Of a DNA stretch of 64,000 bases, positions 34,168 to 45,115 are shown in pieces (position 1 is the first letter of the stretch; the number at the start of each line of letters is the position of its first letter). The position numbers and the translations under genes are program-made. The DNA comes from Zopfochytrium polystomum (Eukaryota > Chytridiomycota > Chytridiomycetes > Chytridiales > Chytridiaceae), in contig JAIVFJ010000084.1 of the NCBI GenBank assembly GCA_025765615.1, positions 186,001 through 250,000 on the forward strand. The letters are read 5' to 3'. Below the pieces are notes generated by a model. The model was not told where the DNA came from. It was given only the letters and a program-made list of their open reading frames with translations, and ran no database searches.

Positions 34168-34848
34168 CACGTGATGAGCTAACGTCAGCAAAGTAAAAGA
34201 AAAAAATTGGTGACGTTGTTGGAACCTTACAAGCAGATGAGGCCAAGCGGAGCACGTACCAAGCAGATCGCTTAATTTTTCTTCTATTGTTAGTATTTGA
34301 AGAAAAAAAATTTTCCCTGCTTCTTAATGACACGTTTCATCCAGAATTTTCAATTACAGCGGTTGCCCTTGAAGCTTGCGTTTTGGATCACAATGAATTT
34401 CAGATGCACTGGAAGTGTCCAAAATTGGCAGAAATTTAACTGGGTATAACTTCCTGTGCGCCCTCTGTCACTATTCCACTCTGGTGGTCTTGACCCAAGG
34501 CAGCAGTGCTTTCCTGCTATGCAGGAAAAGTTGGATTCAAAACAGGTCATGTGTCGGCAGCGGGGAGCGTTACCACGGCGTTTTTTTGTCTGAGGCGCTG
34601 TGCGGATGTGTCGTCGTTTGCGCCGATGCGGCCCCGGCGGTGTGCACCTTGGTCGGCGGCAGCGTTGCGAAACGTGCGCATCCAGTCTTATTTATCCCAC
34701 GACTTTGTCCGGTGCTTGGCAACCGCTGAAGCGAGCGGCTGCACTGTCTCCTTGCCTCTTGTCCATTTTGCAAGCCCGTCGACCGTGTGCTGATGTGGTC
34801 GCTTATCTGCAGTCGCCAACTTTGTAACAAAGGCAAATTTGAGCAAAA
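34168..34848. other. Intergenic region between tRNA genes
   Basis: No gene family recognised; short frames only. Confidence 0.5.
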
Positions 34849-34920
34849 GGGGCTCACCGGGGATTGAACCCGGGACCTCCTCCACCCGAAGGAGGAATCA
34901 TACCACTAGACCATGAACCC
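34849..34920 (-). tRNA. tRNA-Pro (CGG)
   Basis: 72 nt. Acceptor GGGTTCA/TGAGCCC, anticodon stem CCTCC/GGAGG with loop TTCGGGT (anticodon CGG), T arm CCGGGTTCAATCCCCGG. About 0.9 kb from a second tRNA-Pro on the same strand. Confidence 0.92.
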
Positions 34921-35498
34921 TTGAGATGTCTTTTATTCTGCACAAACCAAATAATTTTTTTTTATTTATTGACCAGGACTCTTCCTCATTTCAACCCTCT
35001 TTATATTCACCGCCGGCGGCGGTGCAACGTGGCCAACCAAAAGCAGTCCTTCACTCCACGCGCCTAACCCAACCATCTCGTCGCCTTGTCAGACCAGAGT
35101 GGAGCAACACGTGTAGCTGATTGTGCCGGCATGATTTCCTCTCAATTCTTGACGTTGTTTGTGTGGTGTTAACAAATTTGTGCAAGCACATCAGCAAAAC
35201 ATCTTGCACTCTGAAATCAGCCACTGAGAAACCAACATGAGCAATCTCACAATGTGTGCTCCCTTCGAACGGTGACTGGAAGGGTGGACTATGCTCCAAT
35301 GGCGACCACGGAGTTAAGGCGACTGCGCACCACTATTCACCTGGGTTGGCGCTAATCTCGAAGAAGACGAAGTCCAACCGAACTGTTCGCTCCAGCCGCG
35401 TGCAAAAGCGGCAAATAAGGGTTGCTGGACGTCGCGCGGTGCCAAACGAATGGGTATTAATTTTTCAGTGACATCCTCACTGGTATTTGGAGGGTACT
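34921..35498. other. Intergenic region
   Basis: Nothing recognised. Confidence 0.5.
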
Positions 35499-35879
35499 AT
35501 GACGCAGTCAGACTCAGAGTCACCGGAGCGGGTTCGTACACCCTCTCCACGGCCCGTCCGCCACGATCCCCACTATCAATATACTAATGCTTCCTATCAT
35601 CACCTTCTCCAGGATCCCAAACGGCGGAAGCTGCTCCAATCAGCGTCCTCATCGAACGATGCCGTAGAAGCAGACGCAGAGGCCACAGACACCCATCGAC
35701 CGAACGGCCAGCGAACGGCGCTCCACGACGCCGCATCTGACGGGCGCCTCGATCTTGTGCAAGAGGGAACACTCGGCGTCAAGATGGGATCAACGAAGGT
35801 GCGGGGGCAAACAAGTGAAACCAAAAAAACGAACACAGGGGGCTTCCGGGACTTGAACCCGGGACCTCCTCCACCCTAA
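35499..35879 (+). pseudogene. Truncated ankyrin-protein N-terminus running into a tRNA gene
   Basis: ATG 35499 opens MTQSDSESPERVRTPSPRP, a polar Pro/Ser leader, then RTALHDAASDGRLDLVQ, the first half of an ankyrin unit. The frame then loses ankyrin character at about 35770 and reads into antisense tRNA-Pro sequence before stopping. The remaining repeats are missing. The protein-like part ends within about 70 bp of the tRNA, so a rearrangement at the tRNA is likely. Confidence 0.55.
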
Positions 35880-35909
35880 GAAGGAATCATACCCCTAGAC
35901 CAAAGCCCC
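35838..35909 (-). tRNA. tRNA-Pro (AGG)
   Basis: 72 nt. Acceptor GGGGCTT/AAGCCCC, anticodon loop TTAGGGT (anticodon AGG), anticodon stem CCTTC/GGAGG with one T-G pair, T arm CCGGGTTCAAGTCCCGG. Confidence 0.9.
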
Positions 35910-37097
35910 ATGTTGGTCGCCCCTCAGAACAATTTATAAGAAGGATTATTACAAACCAACACGTCGAATCTCCCACAAAAAATGGAAAAACCAAATTAGA
36001 ACCAACGGAACCCAAACCGCACCAGCAGCGGCAGCCACTCCCACGACGCAGCACCGCCCGCAAGAACAGCCAGGTGAGGCGCGAGGCGGTTAGGAGTGCT
36101 GAAGTGAACGACGTGGGTGGGGAGGGGGCTGAGGATGGAGTCCATGAATGTGACTATGCGGATTGGCGAAAGGGTCGGCCTACTCAAATAACAAGTATAC
36201 GTCCAGGTCAACCACCAGTGCTCGCGCGGCGACAGCGACGCGCCGGGCGGCGGCTTCCACCATCGAACACGGACGGATCGTACTACCACCAGAACCCTGA
36301 CGAATCGACCTACAATAAGCCGGCCTATGGAGAGCTAAGGTTTGATAAATCTCGCGGTGTTTCCCTGTCGGTTGCTCACGCGCAGCCGCACAAATTTCAA
36401 AATTCCCCCCAAAATATTTTCTTTTCTCTCCCCAACTTTCATTGATCCTCCTCCAGTTCAATTGCGTCGATGCGGACAGAGCCATCAGCTAGGTTGAAAG
36501 CAAATACTTTGGTCAAATCTATAGTGCACGGAAACTCCAGAGTCATCTCGAATGCCGGAGATGAATTGGTGGATTTACTGTTCGAAATAGACTGAATGGC
36601 ATAATCACGGGGTAGTGCATGCAGAAGGAGAGTAGCCCAAGCCCAACAGAGTCTATTGGCCACACGGTTCAGCTATCTTTGCCCCACCAGTGACTTGATA
36701 TAAACCAACAGATCAGAGGATGGCAAGGACTTGTAAAGTAAGGGCCTCCGGCCACCATGTCCACGCCGCTCCGCGCAAAGTCGGTTCGAAACACGGCTGC
36801 CTTGAAGGTGCTCAAATATATTTGCAACGTTGGTAGTAAAGTTCGTCCTCGCCGCACTGTTCCACTTTCTTTCCCAAATGACGAATATGATCTGTTGGGT
36901 TTCAGTCAGTAGCTGGCAAGTTCTCCCCGGTGGCCATGCCGTCCGCCTCCTGCAGCTTCGACTGGGCGGGGAGATTCTGTGTGGCCAGACAATTCAACGA
37001 AAATAGGCAACATCGGTCTCCAGTATGAACGCATCCCAAAGCAGGCCGTGTCGGTTACTAGGTAGTATACACCATCTGAATAGCTGAAAAAATTCTC
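35910..37097. other. Intergenic / gene remnants
   Basis: A minus-strand frame at 36439-36663 ends LEFPCTIDLTKVFAF and GSVRIDAIELEEDQ, which looks protein-like but is unrecognised. Fragments at 36.9-37.1 kb are out of frame. No complete gene. Confidence 0.4.
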
Positions 37098-37591
37098 GTG
37101 AAAGCGTGGCCCACACGCGATGGCCACACCGAAGTTTTGCAATGGTGGAAGGACAGTGGATCCTCTCTCCCCTGCCACCGCTTCCTGATCGCGGCCATCA
37201 CCGCCGGCAGCAAGTCCGTGTCGGACATTTACTGCACAAACACCCATTTCGCAAAGGTCGGCGGCTTGACGCTGCAAGAGCTAAATGTCTTGGAGATGGA
37301 GGTGGGTATTGTGTGGCGGGGTGGCGAGGGGGTGGAGGAAATGAGCGATTTTGGAGAGTGGAAAGGGTGTGTGGTAGTTCGGGGTCGGAATCTTGTCGAC
37401 GGGAGGCCTTAATGTTCTTCAATCTCCCAAGTTTTGCGCCATGATTTCGTGGCGGCTGGCGACGAACCGGGAGCTGCTGCAGTCGTACTACGTAAACTGT
37501 GAGAGTTACAACCGACTCAGGCATTTTTCTTTGCCCTCCCTCTAACTTGAACACTGTAGTTCCGGTGCGCCGCGATTGTTCTCTTGTATAA
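37098..37591 (+). CDS. Fusion of an ankyrin unit to a truncated Pho80-type cyclin
   Basis: Three exons, 37098-37301, 37432-37498 and 37560-37591, stay in phase to a stop: 100 aa. Residues 8-22 (DGHTEVLQWWKDSGS) are one WW-type ankyrin-like unit. From LPCHRFLIAAITAGSK onwards the sequence is the middle and end of a PHO80/PCL cyclin: HFAKVGGLTLQELNVLEME, then ISWRLATNRELLQSYYVN after splicing. The N-terminal cyclin helices are missing. Pho80-type cyclins activate Pho85-like kinases. Splice sites and frame survive, so it could be expressed, but the start Met may not be the real one and it may be a recent dead fusion. Confidence 0.6.
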
Positions 37592-37860
37592 CGTGCAAAG
37601 CAGAGGCTTTGGACTGGCGGAAGCACTGCTTGTTACCAACTTTGTGGAGCAGGTACTGATGAAAGGTGAAAGAAGTTTACGAGGGAGGACGCTCGTGAAA
37701 AGAAGTTGGATGTGGCGGAGTCGGACAAGCACTGAACGAAACATGCACAACGATACACTGAGGCCTTTTCCATATCGCAATGGGATGGCAGCAGCGCACT
37801 ACCCCAGTAGGAGCGAATGAATGGTTCCTAAGGCTGTGCAGATCATTAATGAAGAGGTCT

Positions 37861-38800
37861 TTAATTCCAAGCATGTTTTTCCCACCACTCTACAACGTAC
37901 TGGTTCCCCCACACCTTGACCCTCGGTCGAAGCAGCACCTTAAATGCGTCGTCGCCCGAAACCTGCTCAACAAGGTCTGTGCCAAAAGAGTCCCTCCACC
38001 AGTCGAGCAACCTTGTGCCCACAGCCCACAGCAAGTAGGTTTCTACTGCACCAACTAAGCTCGAAACCGTTGTCCTTCCACCACTGAAGAATTTTGGTGT
38101 CGCCGTACTGAGATGCAGCCAATCGCTATTTAACCCTGACCCTGAGCCCGCTGTCTCGCCACCAATATCCATGTATGAGGCACAAGCCATATCGATCCCG
38201 CGTTCTGAGTATAATAGTGAGAGCCCACTTTCATAAACAGCAGCGTCTCGATCCGCCCTAAGGAGGTGGCCACGTCCACGCCCGCATTGGTATACTTGAG
38301 CTCGAGCCCGCTGGCGATCCACCACTATATCACATCGATTTTTCCATACTGCATTGCATCGTCCATCGCTTTAGCTGTGTACTTCATGGAAGCCCGCTGT
38401 CTTCCCATTTCTGCAGGCAAATCAACGCATCCGGACGATACAGCGTGGCGAAGCGGAAGCAGGAGCGAAGGTCCGGAAGGTGGAGATAGATCTCGGTCAA
38501 TGGAGGGATCTGAGCGGAGGTCATCCGTGTGAGAGGCGATGGATGAGCGAGTCTGCTGCGCAGCAGCAGCCGCCTCGCGAAGCGCCGCAGGAGGCGGGAG
38601 CGTGGAACAGGGGCTGAGGCAGCGGCATCTTTCTTTCGGGAACGCTCCTGGGTGGCGCACCCACTCCAGTGCATCCACGTGTCCGCGCGCGACTTGCAAG
38701 TTCCATAGGCCCGCGCGCGGCAATACGTGACCTCGAACCCGGCTCTCCGCCCTAACCTCCACAAGAAACAAAAAACCCCCAGCCCGGCCTAACATCCATT
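37861..38800 (-). pseudogene. Decayed WW-type ankyrin-like repeats
   Basis: Minus-strand pieces in shifting frames: KYTAKAMDDAMQYGKIDVI (38.35 kb), LELKYTNAGVDVATSLG (38.27), AVGTRLLDWWRDSFGTDLV (37.99) and GNQYVVEWWEKHAWN (37.87). The pattern ALDxASxxGHxxVLxWWxxSG is that of an expanded ankyrin-like family in chytrid-type genomes. Several in-frame stops show it is dead. Confidence 0.55.
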
Positions 38801-38815
38801 ATTAATACAACTACA

Positions 38816-39412
38816 GTGTACAACGAATTCAATTCCTGTCTCAGCTGCGATTGCGTGCTACACAAGCGATTCAGAATGCCGCTGACTTGCGTCGCTCGCT
38901 TCCCACCAAAACGGGGTCACGATGGTCACGGTAGGAAGAGGAAGCGGTCAAGGTTGTGTGCGGCGTTCGCTTCTTCCTATATTTTGCGCCATCCCTATAT
39001 CGACCATCCGAAGAATCGCTTCGTACTCCGGGTGAGTTGTCGGAATCAACCCGTCTTGAAAAGGAGAATTGGACCACGGGAGTTCATCACAGGGCGCCTG
39101 CGGACTGCACCGAAATGCGGCTCGGTGAACGATTGCAAAGGGTGCTTCGCCGTCGAAACCACGAAGCCGCTCGTGTCCGAGTCCGTGCCCCCTTCTTTTC
39201 CGTCTTCCATTGGGGGCGCCGATCCCGTGAGCGTCCGGCCCCCCCCTTGCGGATGCGTCTTCGGGGCGATCGCTCCCAGCGAGCGCCACTTCCATTTTCG
39301 CGGAAAGCTATTCGCGATGGATTCCGCAGACGCGTGGAGACACGCGGGGCTGAGCGCTTCCTATTTTTCAGCCGTTGGCGCATTGGATAGGCTGAGCCAG
39401 TTCGTTGAATAA
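38816..39412 (+). other. Open frame of unknown meaning
   Basis: An uninterrupted 198-codon frame from ATG 38816 has no recognised domain, and the opposite strand is also open over much of it. Ends 26 bp before the TATA box at 39438. Probably chance in GC-rich sequence. Confidence 0.2.
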
Positions 39413-39437
39413 TTCAATCCAAAAATCCCTTGTACAT

Positions 39438-39446
39438 TATATATAA
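39438..39446 (+). promoter_or_regulatory. TATA box
   Basis: TATATATAA followed by GG, 133-141 bp before ATG 39579; the leader between them is C/A-rich and contains TCAAAATCAAAC-type sequence. Confidence 0.6.
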
Positions 39447-39578
39447 GGCGGCTCCCCCGATCGCAGTTTTGATTCCGGTCACTCTTCTCAAAATCAAACT
39501 AACCATCACTCACCCAAAAATCGACCAAACCAACGTCCACACACACACTCCTCTCCCTATAAACACACACTTTTCCAA

Positions 39579-39660
39579 ATGCTCGCCGCCCGTCTCCCCT
39601 CGCTCCTCGTCCTCTTTGCCGTCTTTCTCCACCTCGTCCACGCCGCACCGCACAAAGTCG
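39579..39660 (+). CDS. Signal-peptide exon of a small secreted protein (later exons not found)
   Basis: ATG 39579 encodes MLAARLPSLLVLFAVFLHLV then HAAPHKV, a clear signal peptide with HA-A cleavage region. The exon ends at a GTATGA donor (39661) in phase 1. Downstream, an acceptor at about 40152 (CCCTGCTAG) is usable, but what follows does not look like a mature protein, so the remaining exon was not identified. The TATA at 39438 and the leader support real transcription. Confidence 0.5.
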
Positions 39661-41331
39661 GTATGAACACCACGACTTGCTTTCTTCCTCGCCGCTCTCC
39701 CTCTTCCGTTGAGACCAGCCCACTTGTTCGCCACAAGCTTCGGCCAATACGCAAAAAGGGCGGGGGGCGGGGACAACCCCCTGCCCCTCCCCCCCCTCCT
39801 TCTTTGCACCGCTCAAAACTGACCCTCTACCCTCCCTCCCCACCACGTCCCTCTTTTGCGCACGGGGCGGCCCAGTTCTAGCTGGCGGAGCGGGCTCGGC
39901 GCGGTACACCCCCTCTGCCGCAGTTAGGAAAGGATTGGCGGTCGACAAGAGTTGAGTTTGCCTCCCCCCTCTTCGAGCGTCGGGCGCCCTTTCTGGGCAT
40001 CCTGTTTTTCTTTTCTTAATTGGCGCAACCCCCTTTGCCCCAACGGAATCACGACTGGCGGATAATCCGCTTTTTCTAAACCGACGTCACGACTATCATG
40101 GGAGCAGCCCAAGGTAGGGGTGGGGGCGCGCGCGGGGAAGGTTTCCCTGCTAGCGTGCTCGTTCGCCGTTCACAAATCGCCCTTTTCGATCATCATTAAA
40201 AAAAAAACTAAACGCGCTCGGCCCATCATCTTTTTGGCTGTTACATTTGTCGAAACAGTGCGCCCGGTAAGAGTTTCGGTGCATCGTTCGGTTGCGAAGC
40301 TCGATGGCTCACCCTCTTATTTCTTTTCGCCAGCGACTCGGAAGGCTCTGACGGCGGCGCAAGTGTTTTCAACGTATCGTTTTATTTTGTTTCCTCTCTG
40401 TTTGCACTGTCGTGGAAGGAAGGCCGATAACATGTCCAAAAAAAAAAATATATTTGCAACATTGGTAGTACCAAAAAAATGATCAATGAAGAGAACAAAA
40501 AAAGAAGGAAAAAAAAAGCCGTTCCCCAATTGAACTGCTTCCACTTCTCATTCCCAGCGATATTATCTGTTGGGATCTCTGTCATTCGGGAAAGTAGCAT
40601 CACGAGAGACCCCGGGCGTCCACGGCAAGCGCCAAGAAGGTGAAATAACGCCAAGAACGTCAAGCGGTCCCCCCGTCGAAGCAATGCCGAACGAGACCCC
40701 GCGGGTGGCTGCAGTTGCAACGGTCTTTTTTCAACTGCAAACGATGGGAAAGTTGTTATGTTCTATTTGTGGGGGGAGGGGGCAAGCAGGTCCTCTTTAC
40801 GAACAAGTAGTACTGTGTATTTGCCGCATACCTGGGCCTGCACTGACCAGCCCTCCTTGGTCGAACAAAAAAAGGTGTAAAAGGGACGGTCGGGGGTTGA
40901 AGGTTGTTGGGAATCGACAGAGGAGGAAGCGGGTGGGGGGGCAAAAACTGGCAAATACGAAGGAAAACGGACCGAAGGGCCAACAAAAAAAAGGGTCGAC
41001 GGAGTTGAATGCGAGAAACGGGAATCGAGAATCGGGGTGACATGAAACGGAGAACAGAAAGAACCGAAGCGCGTGGTCTTTTTTTTTTTTAAAACAAGGA
41101 AGGTGGCTGGGTGGGAATAGGTGACACTACTCACAAAATAGAAAAGACGTTGCAGGCCAAAAGATGGTCAGAAGCCACTCTGCTCAAGGGGGTTTGTTCA
41201 CCGACATGGAACAACAACAACCCCCACGTTTCCCCGGAACCAGCCGGGGGGGGGGGAGGGGGGGCGGTTTCTCTACCGCTTGGAAGCCCGCCCTGCTCAC
41301 GCAACGCCACACATCACGTGCAACAGCCTGC
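39661..41331. other. Mostly non-coding stretch
   Basis: May include unidentified 3' exons of the signal-peptide gene. Contains G/C homopolymers near 39760 and 41250. No protein family was recognised on either strand. Confidence 0.4.
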
Positions 41332-42684
41332 TCACCGGTTCCGGCCGCCACCGCCGCTTCCGCCCCCACCTCCGCCGCTGTAACCCCTAGGGTAGTACCC
41401 ATCGTTACCACCGCTGCCCCCACCACCACCCGCGTACGCACCGCCATAACCCCCGAACGGAGCCGGCGCCGCGGCCGCGTACGCCCCGCCGCCACCTCCG
41501 TACGGCGCGTACGCCTGCTGCTGCTGCTGCTGCACCAACTGCATAGTCGCCGCCACCTGGCCCCCTCCGCTGACCGTCCCGCGCCGCGCTTCGTGCACAA
41601 CCACCACCGCAGGCGCCGCAACGCCCCTCGCCCCGCCGTACACCGCTCCACCACCACCGCCGCCGCCGGGACCGGGACCGGGCCCACCCGCGTACCCACC
41701 GTACGCGCTCGCCCTCCGTCCGTCCTCCGACTCCGCCACCGACTCGGCAGAGTACCCCCCCTCGCTGCGCAGCGTGAACCGCGTGTCCGCCGCCGGGCTG
41801 TACGACGCCTCCACCGCGTCCACGTTTGCGGTCGCCGGCGACGCCGAGACCGAGTTGTTCCGCGGCAGCTGCAGCGTCGCGACCCGCGCGGGCCGCGCAG
41901 CCGCACCCGCCCCCGCCGCCTGCGACGTCGCAAAGGCCGTCGACGAGGTGTACGAAAAGGTCGACGGGGTCGTGGAGGTCGAGCTGCTGTAGTTGACACC
42001 GGAGAAGTTGGAGAACGCCGAGGGCGGCGGGGAGCTTGTCGCCGTGGAGGTCGTCGGGGTGCGCGGGAGGGACTTTTGGGTGGAGAAGATCGGGGGTTGT
42101 GGGTAGGGCTGCTGATGCTGCTGCTGCTGTGGTATTGGCGCTTGCGGTGTCTGAAAGGGTTGGTAGGGTTGGTAGGGTTGGTACGGTTGTTGAGCGTAGG
42201 TCGACGTTCGGTCATTCTGCGGTTGCTGCGTCATGGTGACTCGACGTTGCGTCAGAGTCGTCTGCTGTTGTTGCTGTTGCTGCTGCTGCTGCATCAGCTG
42301 CTCCTGCAGCGATGGCGCAGGAGCGATGGTTGGTCCCGCAAGCACTCTGAAAGACGCTGGCGCCACGCTCGCTGGCGAGACGTACTCTTTCTGCGAATCC
42401 ATCAACGCTGATCCCGGTCCGACGCTTGAGCGCTTGTTCCAGTTACTCTGCCGTCGAGGTGGTGAGGGCGGCGACGTTCGGTAGTGCTGGCTCTTCTTCA
42501 GCAGGACGACCATGACAAGCGTCGCGAGCATCGACACGACGAAAAGCAGCCCGATGGCGACCGCGGTGGCCGTTGCGATTGGCCCGCCGTCGGTGGTGAT
42601 GTCCTCTTGCGTAAGCCGGGTTGCGATCTGCTGCTGGATCTGGCCGCCTGCGGGTGACCCTGGTGCAGTCGAGGAAACCGACGA

Positions 42685-42716
<32 letters not shown>

Positions 42717-43438
42717 CCGTCTTGGCGGACTTCGACTTTGTCGTCGAAGATGTCGCCGACATTGCACCTAAAGCCGGGGGCGAAACCGTCTCGAACACCC
42801 ACACCTGACCCCGCCCGATCCCGCCCGCCTGGGTCTGGTCCAGCCGGCAAGCGGCGCCGACGACGCCGCCGCCGGCGACGCCACCAGCTGCCCCGGCGTC
42901 TACACAAGTGTTGGTTGCGGCGTTCATGATAGCAAACCATCCGGATGCGAGGTCGCACTCGAGGAACCACATGGCGGCGGCCGATGTGCACTGGGAGGAC
43001 GGCGAGGCGACGAGTGGGGTGCCGAATCCGGCAGTCGGGGCGGTGGTTTGGGATGGATCGGTGAGGCAGGACTGGGTGGCGCCTGGAGTGGGGTTAGTGG
43101 GGGTGGATCGGACCGGGTAAGCATCCCTTATTCAAGCTGAGGGAATGGAGGAACGGGAGCCTACCGTTGAAGAGTTGGAGGTAGCCGGTCTTGAAGGAGA
43201 CGGTCCAGAGGGGGTTGGCCGAGGAGGCATTGAGCGAGAGGGAGATCTTTGCGGATGCGACCGAGGCGGCGGCAGAGGCAGAGGGCATATCGATGAGAAG
43301 GGAGGACGGCGACGACAGGTGGCTGCCGGTAGACGTAGTCAACGATGATGATGACAGTGAGGTAGTCGCCGCCGCCGCCGACGCCAGCGACGCCAGGCGC
43401 ACGACGGCGCCGTCAGCGACGGTGGCCGCACATGCCAT
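41332..43438 (-). CDS. Single-pass membrane protein with lectin-like ectodomain and PQ/YG-rich tail
   Basis: Exons 43438-43165 and 43082-41332 (intron GTAGGC...CTCCAG) give 674 aa. Extracytoplasmic part: WTVSFKTGYLQLFNGATQSC, then MWFLECDLASGWFAIMNAA and NTCVDAG, alternating ligand-loop-like Q/W/C pattern similar to ricin-B beta-trefoils; then a Ser-rich stalk. TM helix: ATAVAIGLLFVVSMLATLVM followed by KK. Cytoplasmic tail: Gln runs, YQPYQPYQPF repeats, Ser/Thr-rich, and a Gly/Tyr-rich end (GGYGGAYAGGG). No obvious classical signal peptide at MACAATVADGAV, so the true N-terminus may differ. A surface sensor or adhesion protein is plausible. Confidence 0.65.
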
Positions 43439-43544
43439 GTCAAGAGAGGCAGGCCGCTGCTCAGTTCAGTTTGTTTGTCTTTTCTTGGACGTTGTCTCTT
43501 CCTCCAGTCGCACACACACAGTGTCACAACACAGACTATTTCTC

Positions 43545-43690
43545 ACTTTGTCTCTCTCTCTGTCTCTCTCTCTATCTCTCGCTCTTTCTCTCTCTCTCTC
43601 TCTGTCTCCTTCTCTTTCTCTCTCTCTCTGTCTATCCTCTCTCTGTCTCTCTCTGTGTATCCCTCTCTCTGTCCCTTTCTCTCTTTGCAT
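43545..43690. repeat. CT-rich microsatellite
   Basis: CTCTCTGTCT-type tract upstream of the lectin-like gene. Confidence 0.9.
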
Positions 43691-43699
43691 CCAATCAAT

Positions 43700-45044
43700 G
43701 CCACCCGCTGCACCGCACGACGCATAAACCCGCTGTTGCTGCTGCTTACTTTCCCCTGTGGGCGCCCCGCCCCACAGCGCGCCGACCTTCGTGTGCGGCG
43801 TACCCGAGCTGGCAGAGAAGCGTGGCGAACCCAGCGGCGAGCGGCGGCGGCGGATGGCGTTCGCGTTAGGCCATCCAGAGGAGGTGCGGTGCTTAGTCCA
43901 GGGAGTATGAAGGGCGTGTCGCGCACGAGCAATTTCTCGACGAGGCCGCGATGCGAAGCCGTCAACCCTTGCTCATAACCCGGCGTCAAGGCGAGCTATG
44001 CCGACGCCACTGGCCGTGGCGCAAAGCCCGCGGCTGCATTATCCCCTTTACCCCCGCGATAGCAATTTTTTGGTGGAATATCGCGATATTCTATTAATTT
44101 CGATCGTCACCCGAGTTTTTCAACGAGTCAATGCGCCACAATGTTGAGGTATACATTTGCAATTGCCTCTTCCGCCCATTGGCTTTGCGCAGCGATAAGT
44201 CGGCGGGGGTCAACCAACACCAACACGCTCAAGGCAAAAGCGAGTGCTTGCCCATGGGTCGGGAGCAGGGAATTCGGACGGCCACTGTGCCTTCCCTACC
44301 GTCTTTCCGCAGCCCCCTCCCAGGTGCGTCGCCGTTCTCATATCCCGGTGCTTCGCATTGCGCATCGTTTGCCTTCGTCGGGGCCCATGCTGCTGGAGGG
44401 GCGGGACAAGTGGGCGTCAGTAGACGGCGCTATCGTCCACCCCCCGGGCCATTTAGGCTGCTGGCCCCACACACACCGGCCCGAGGGCTCGTGTCCTCCT
44501 GGTGCATACTTCTGCTGGACCTGCTCCAGTGGTACTCTCGACTGCCTCCGCGTGCAAGAACTGGAAGGACTGCACGACGACCCCCGTGCGCTGGCCGGGA
44601 TGCGCCCCTGTGGTACTCGGGGGCAAAGGCTATGCGGCGCAAGCGAGCGAGGGAGCGGTTGATGTGCGGCGCTACTCGAGGTGCGCGTACTGCGCAGAAG
44701 GCGTCGCTGCGAGAGCCCGCGAGGACCCGTGGCTGTGCTGGAGGTGTTGTCGTCCGATGGCGGACGCTGCCGTGCGACGCGGCAAGGAGGAATAGACACG
44801 CAGATGTACGTGCGGTGGTGGATGGAGGGCGGGCTGCTCTGTGGTGGGAAGGACGGTAACGGTAATGACAACGACGACAAAGGGAAAAAAGGCAGTGCGT
44901 GCACCGGTGCTTTGATGCAAGAAACCAGCGAACCGAGTTGACGACCCAAAGAGGGGTGGCCACTGCAGCTGATGCACAATTAATGAATTATTCACAGAAA
45001 GCCACATACAGATATGGTGAGGGTGTTCAGGGCACGATTGCCTG
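43700..45044. other. Region without a confident gene
   Basis: Plus-strand frames at 44141-44662 and 44502-44795 contain Cys-rich stretches (GSCPPGAYFCWTCSSG; ACKNWKDCTTTP) that look like a secreted Cys-rich protein split over two frames, but no coherent splice model was found. A 14-bp palindrome AATATCGCGATATT lies at about 44076-44089. Confidence 0.35.
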
Positions 45045-45115
45045 CGACAACGGCAGGGTTCGAACCTACGCGGGGAAACCCCAACAGATTTCAAGTCTGT
45101 CGCCTTAACGTTGTC
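45045..45115 (-). pseudogene. tRNA-Ser (TGA) lacking its D arm
   Basis: Acceptor GACAACG/CGTTGTC, anticodon arm ACAGA-CTTGAAA-TCTGT (anticodon TGA), long variable arm TTGGGGTTTCCCCGC and T arm AGGTTCGAACCCT are intact. The acceptor is followed directly by TTAAGGCG: about 11 nt (most of the D stem and loop) are missing, giving 71 nt instead of about 82. Probably a pseudogene unless truncated forms are tolerated. Confidence 0.7.

Noticed and set aside
41164..42411. 415-codon plus-strand Arg-rich frame
   Set aside because: Antisense of the Gly/Tyr- and Gln-rich tail of the lectin-like gene.
44131..44979. Long frames on both strands at 44-45 kb
   Set aside because: Conflicting frames on both strands with no domain or splice model; only noted as possible Cys-rich remnant.
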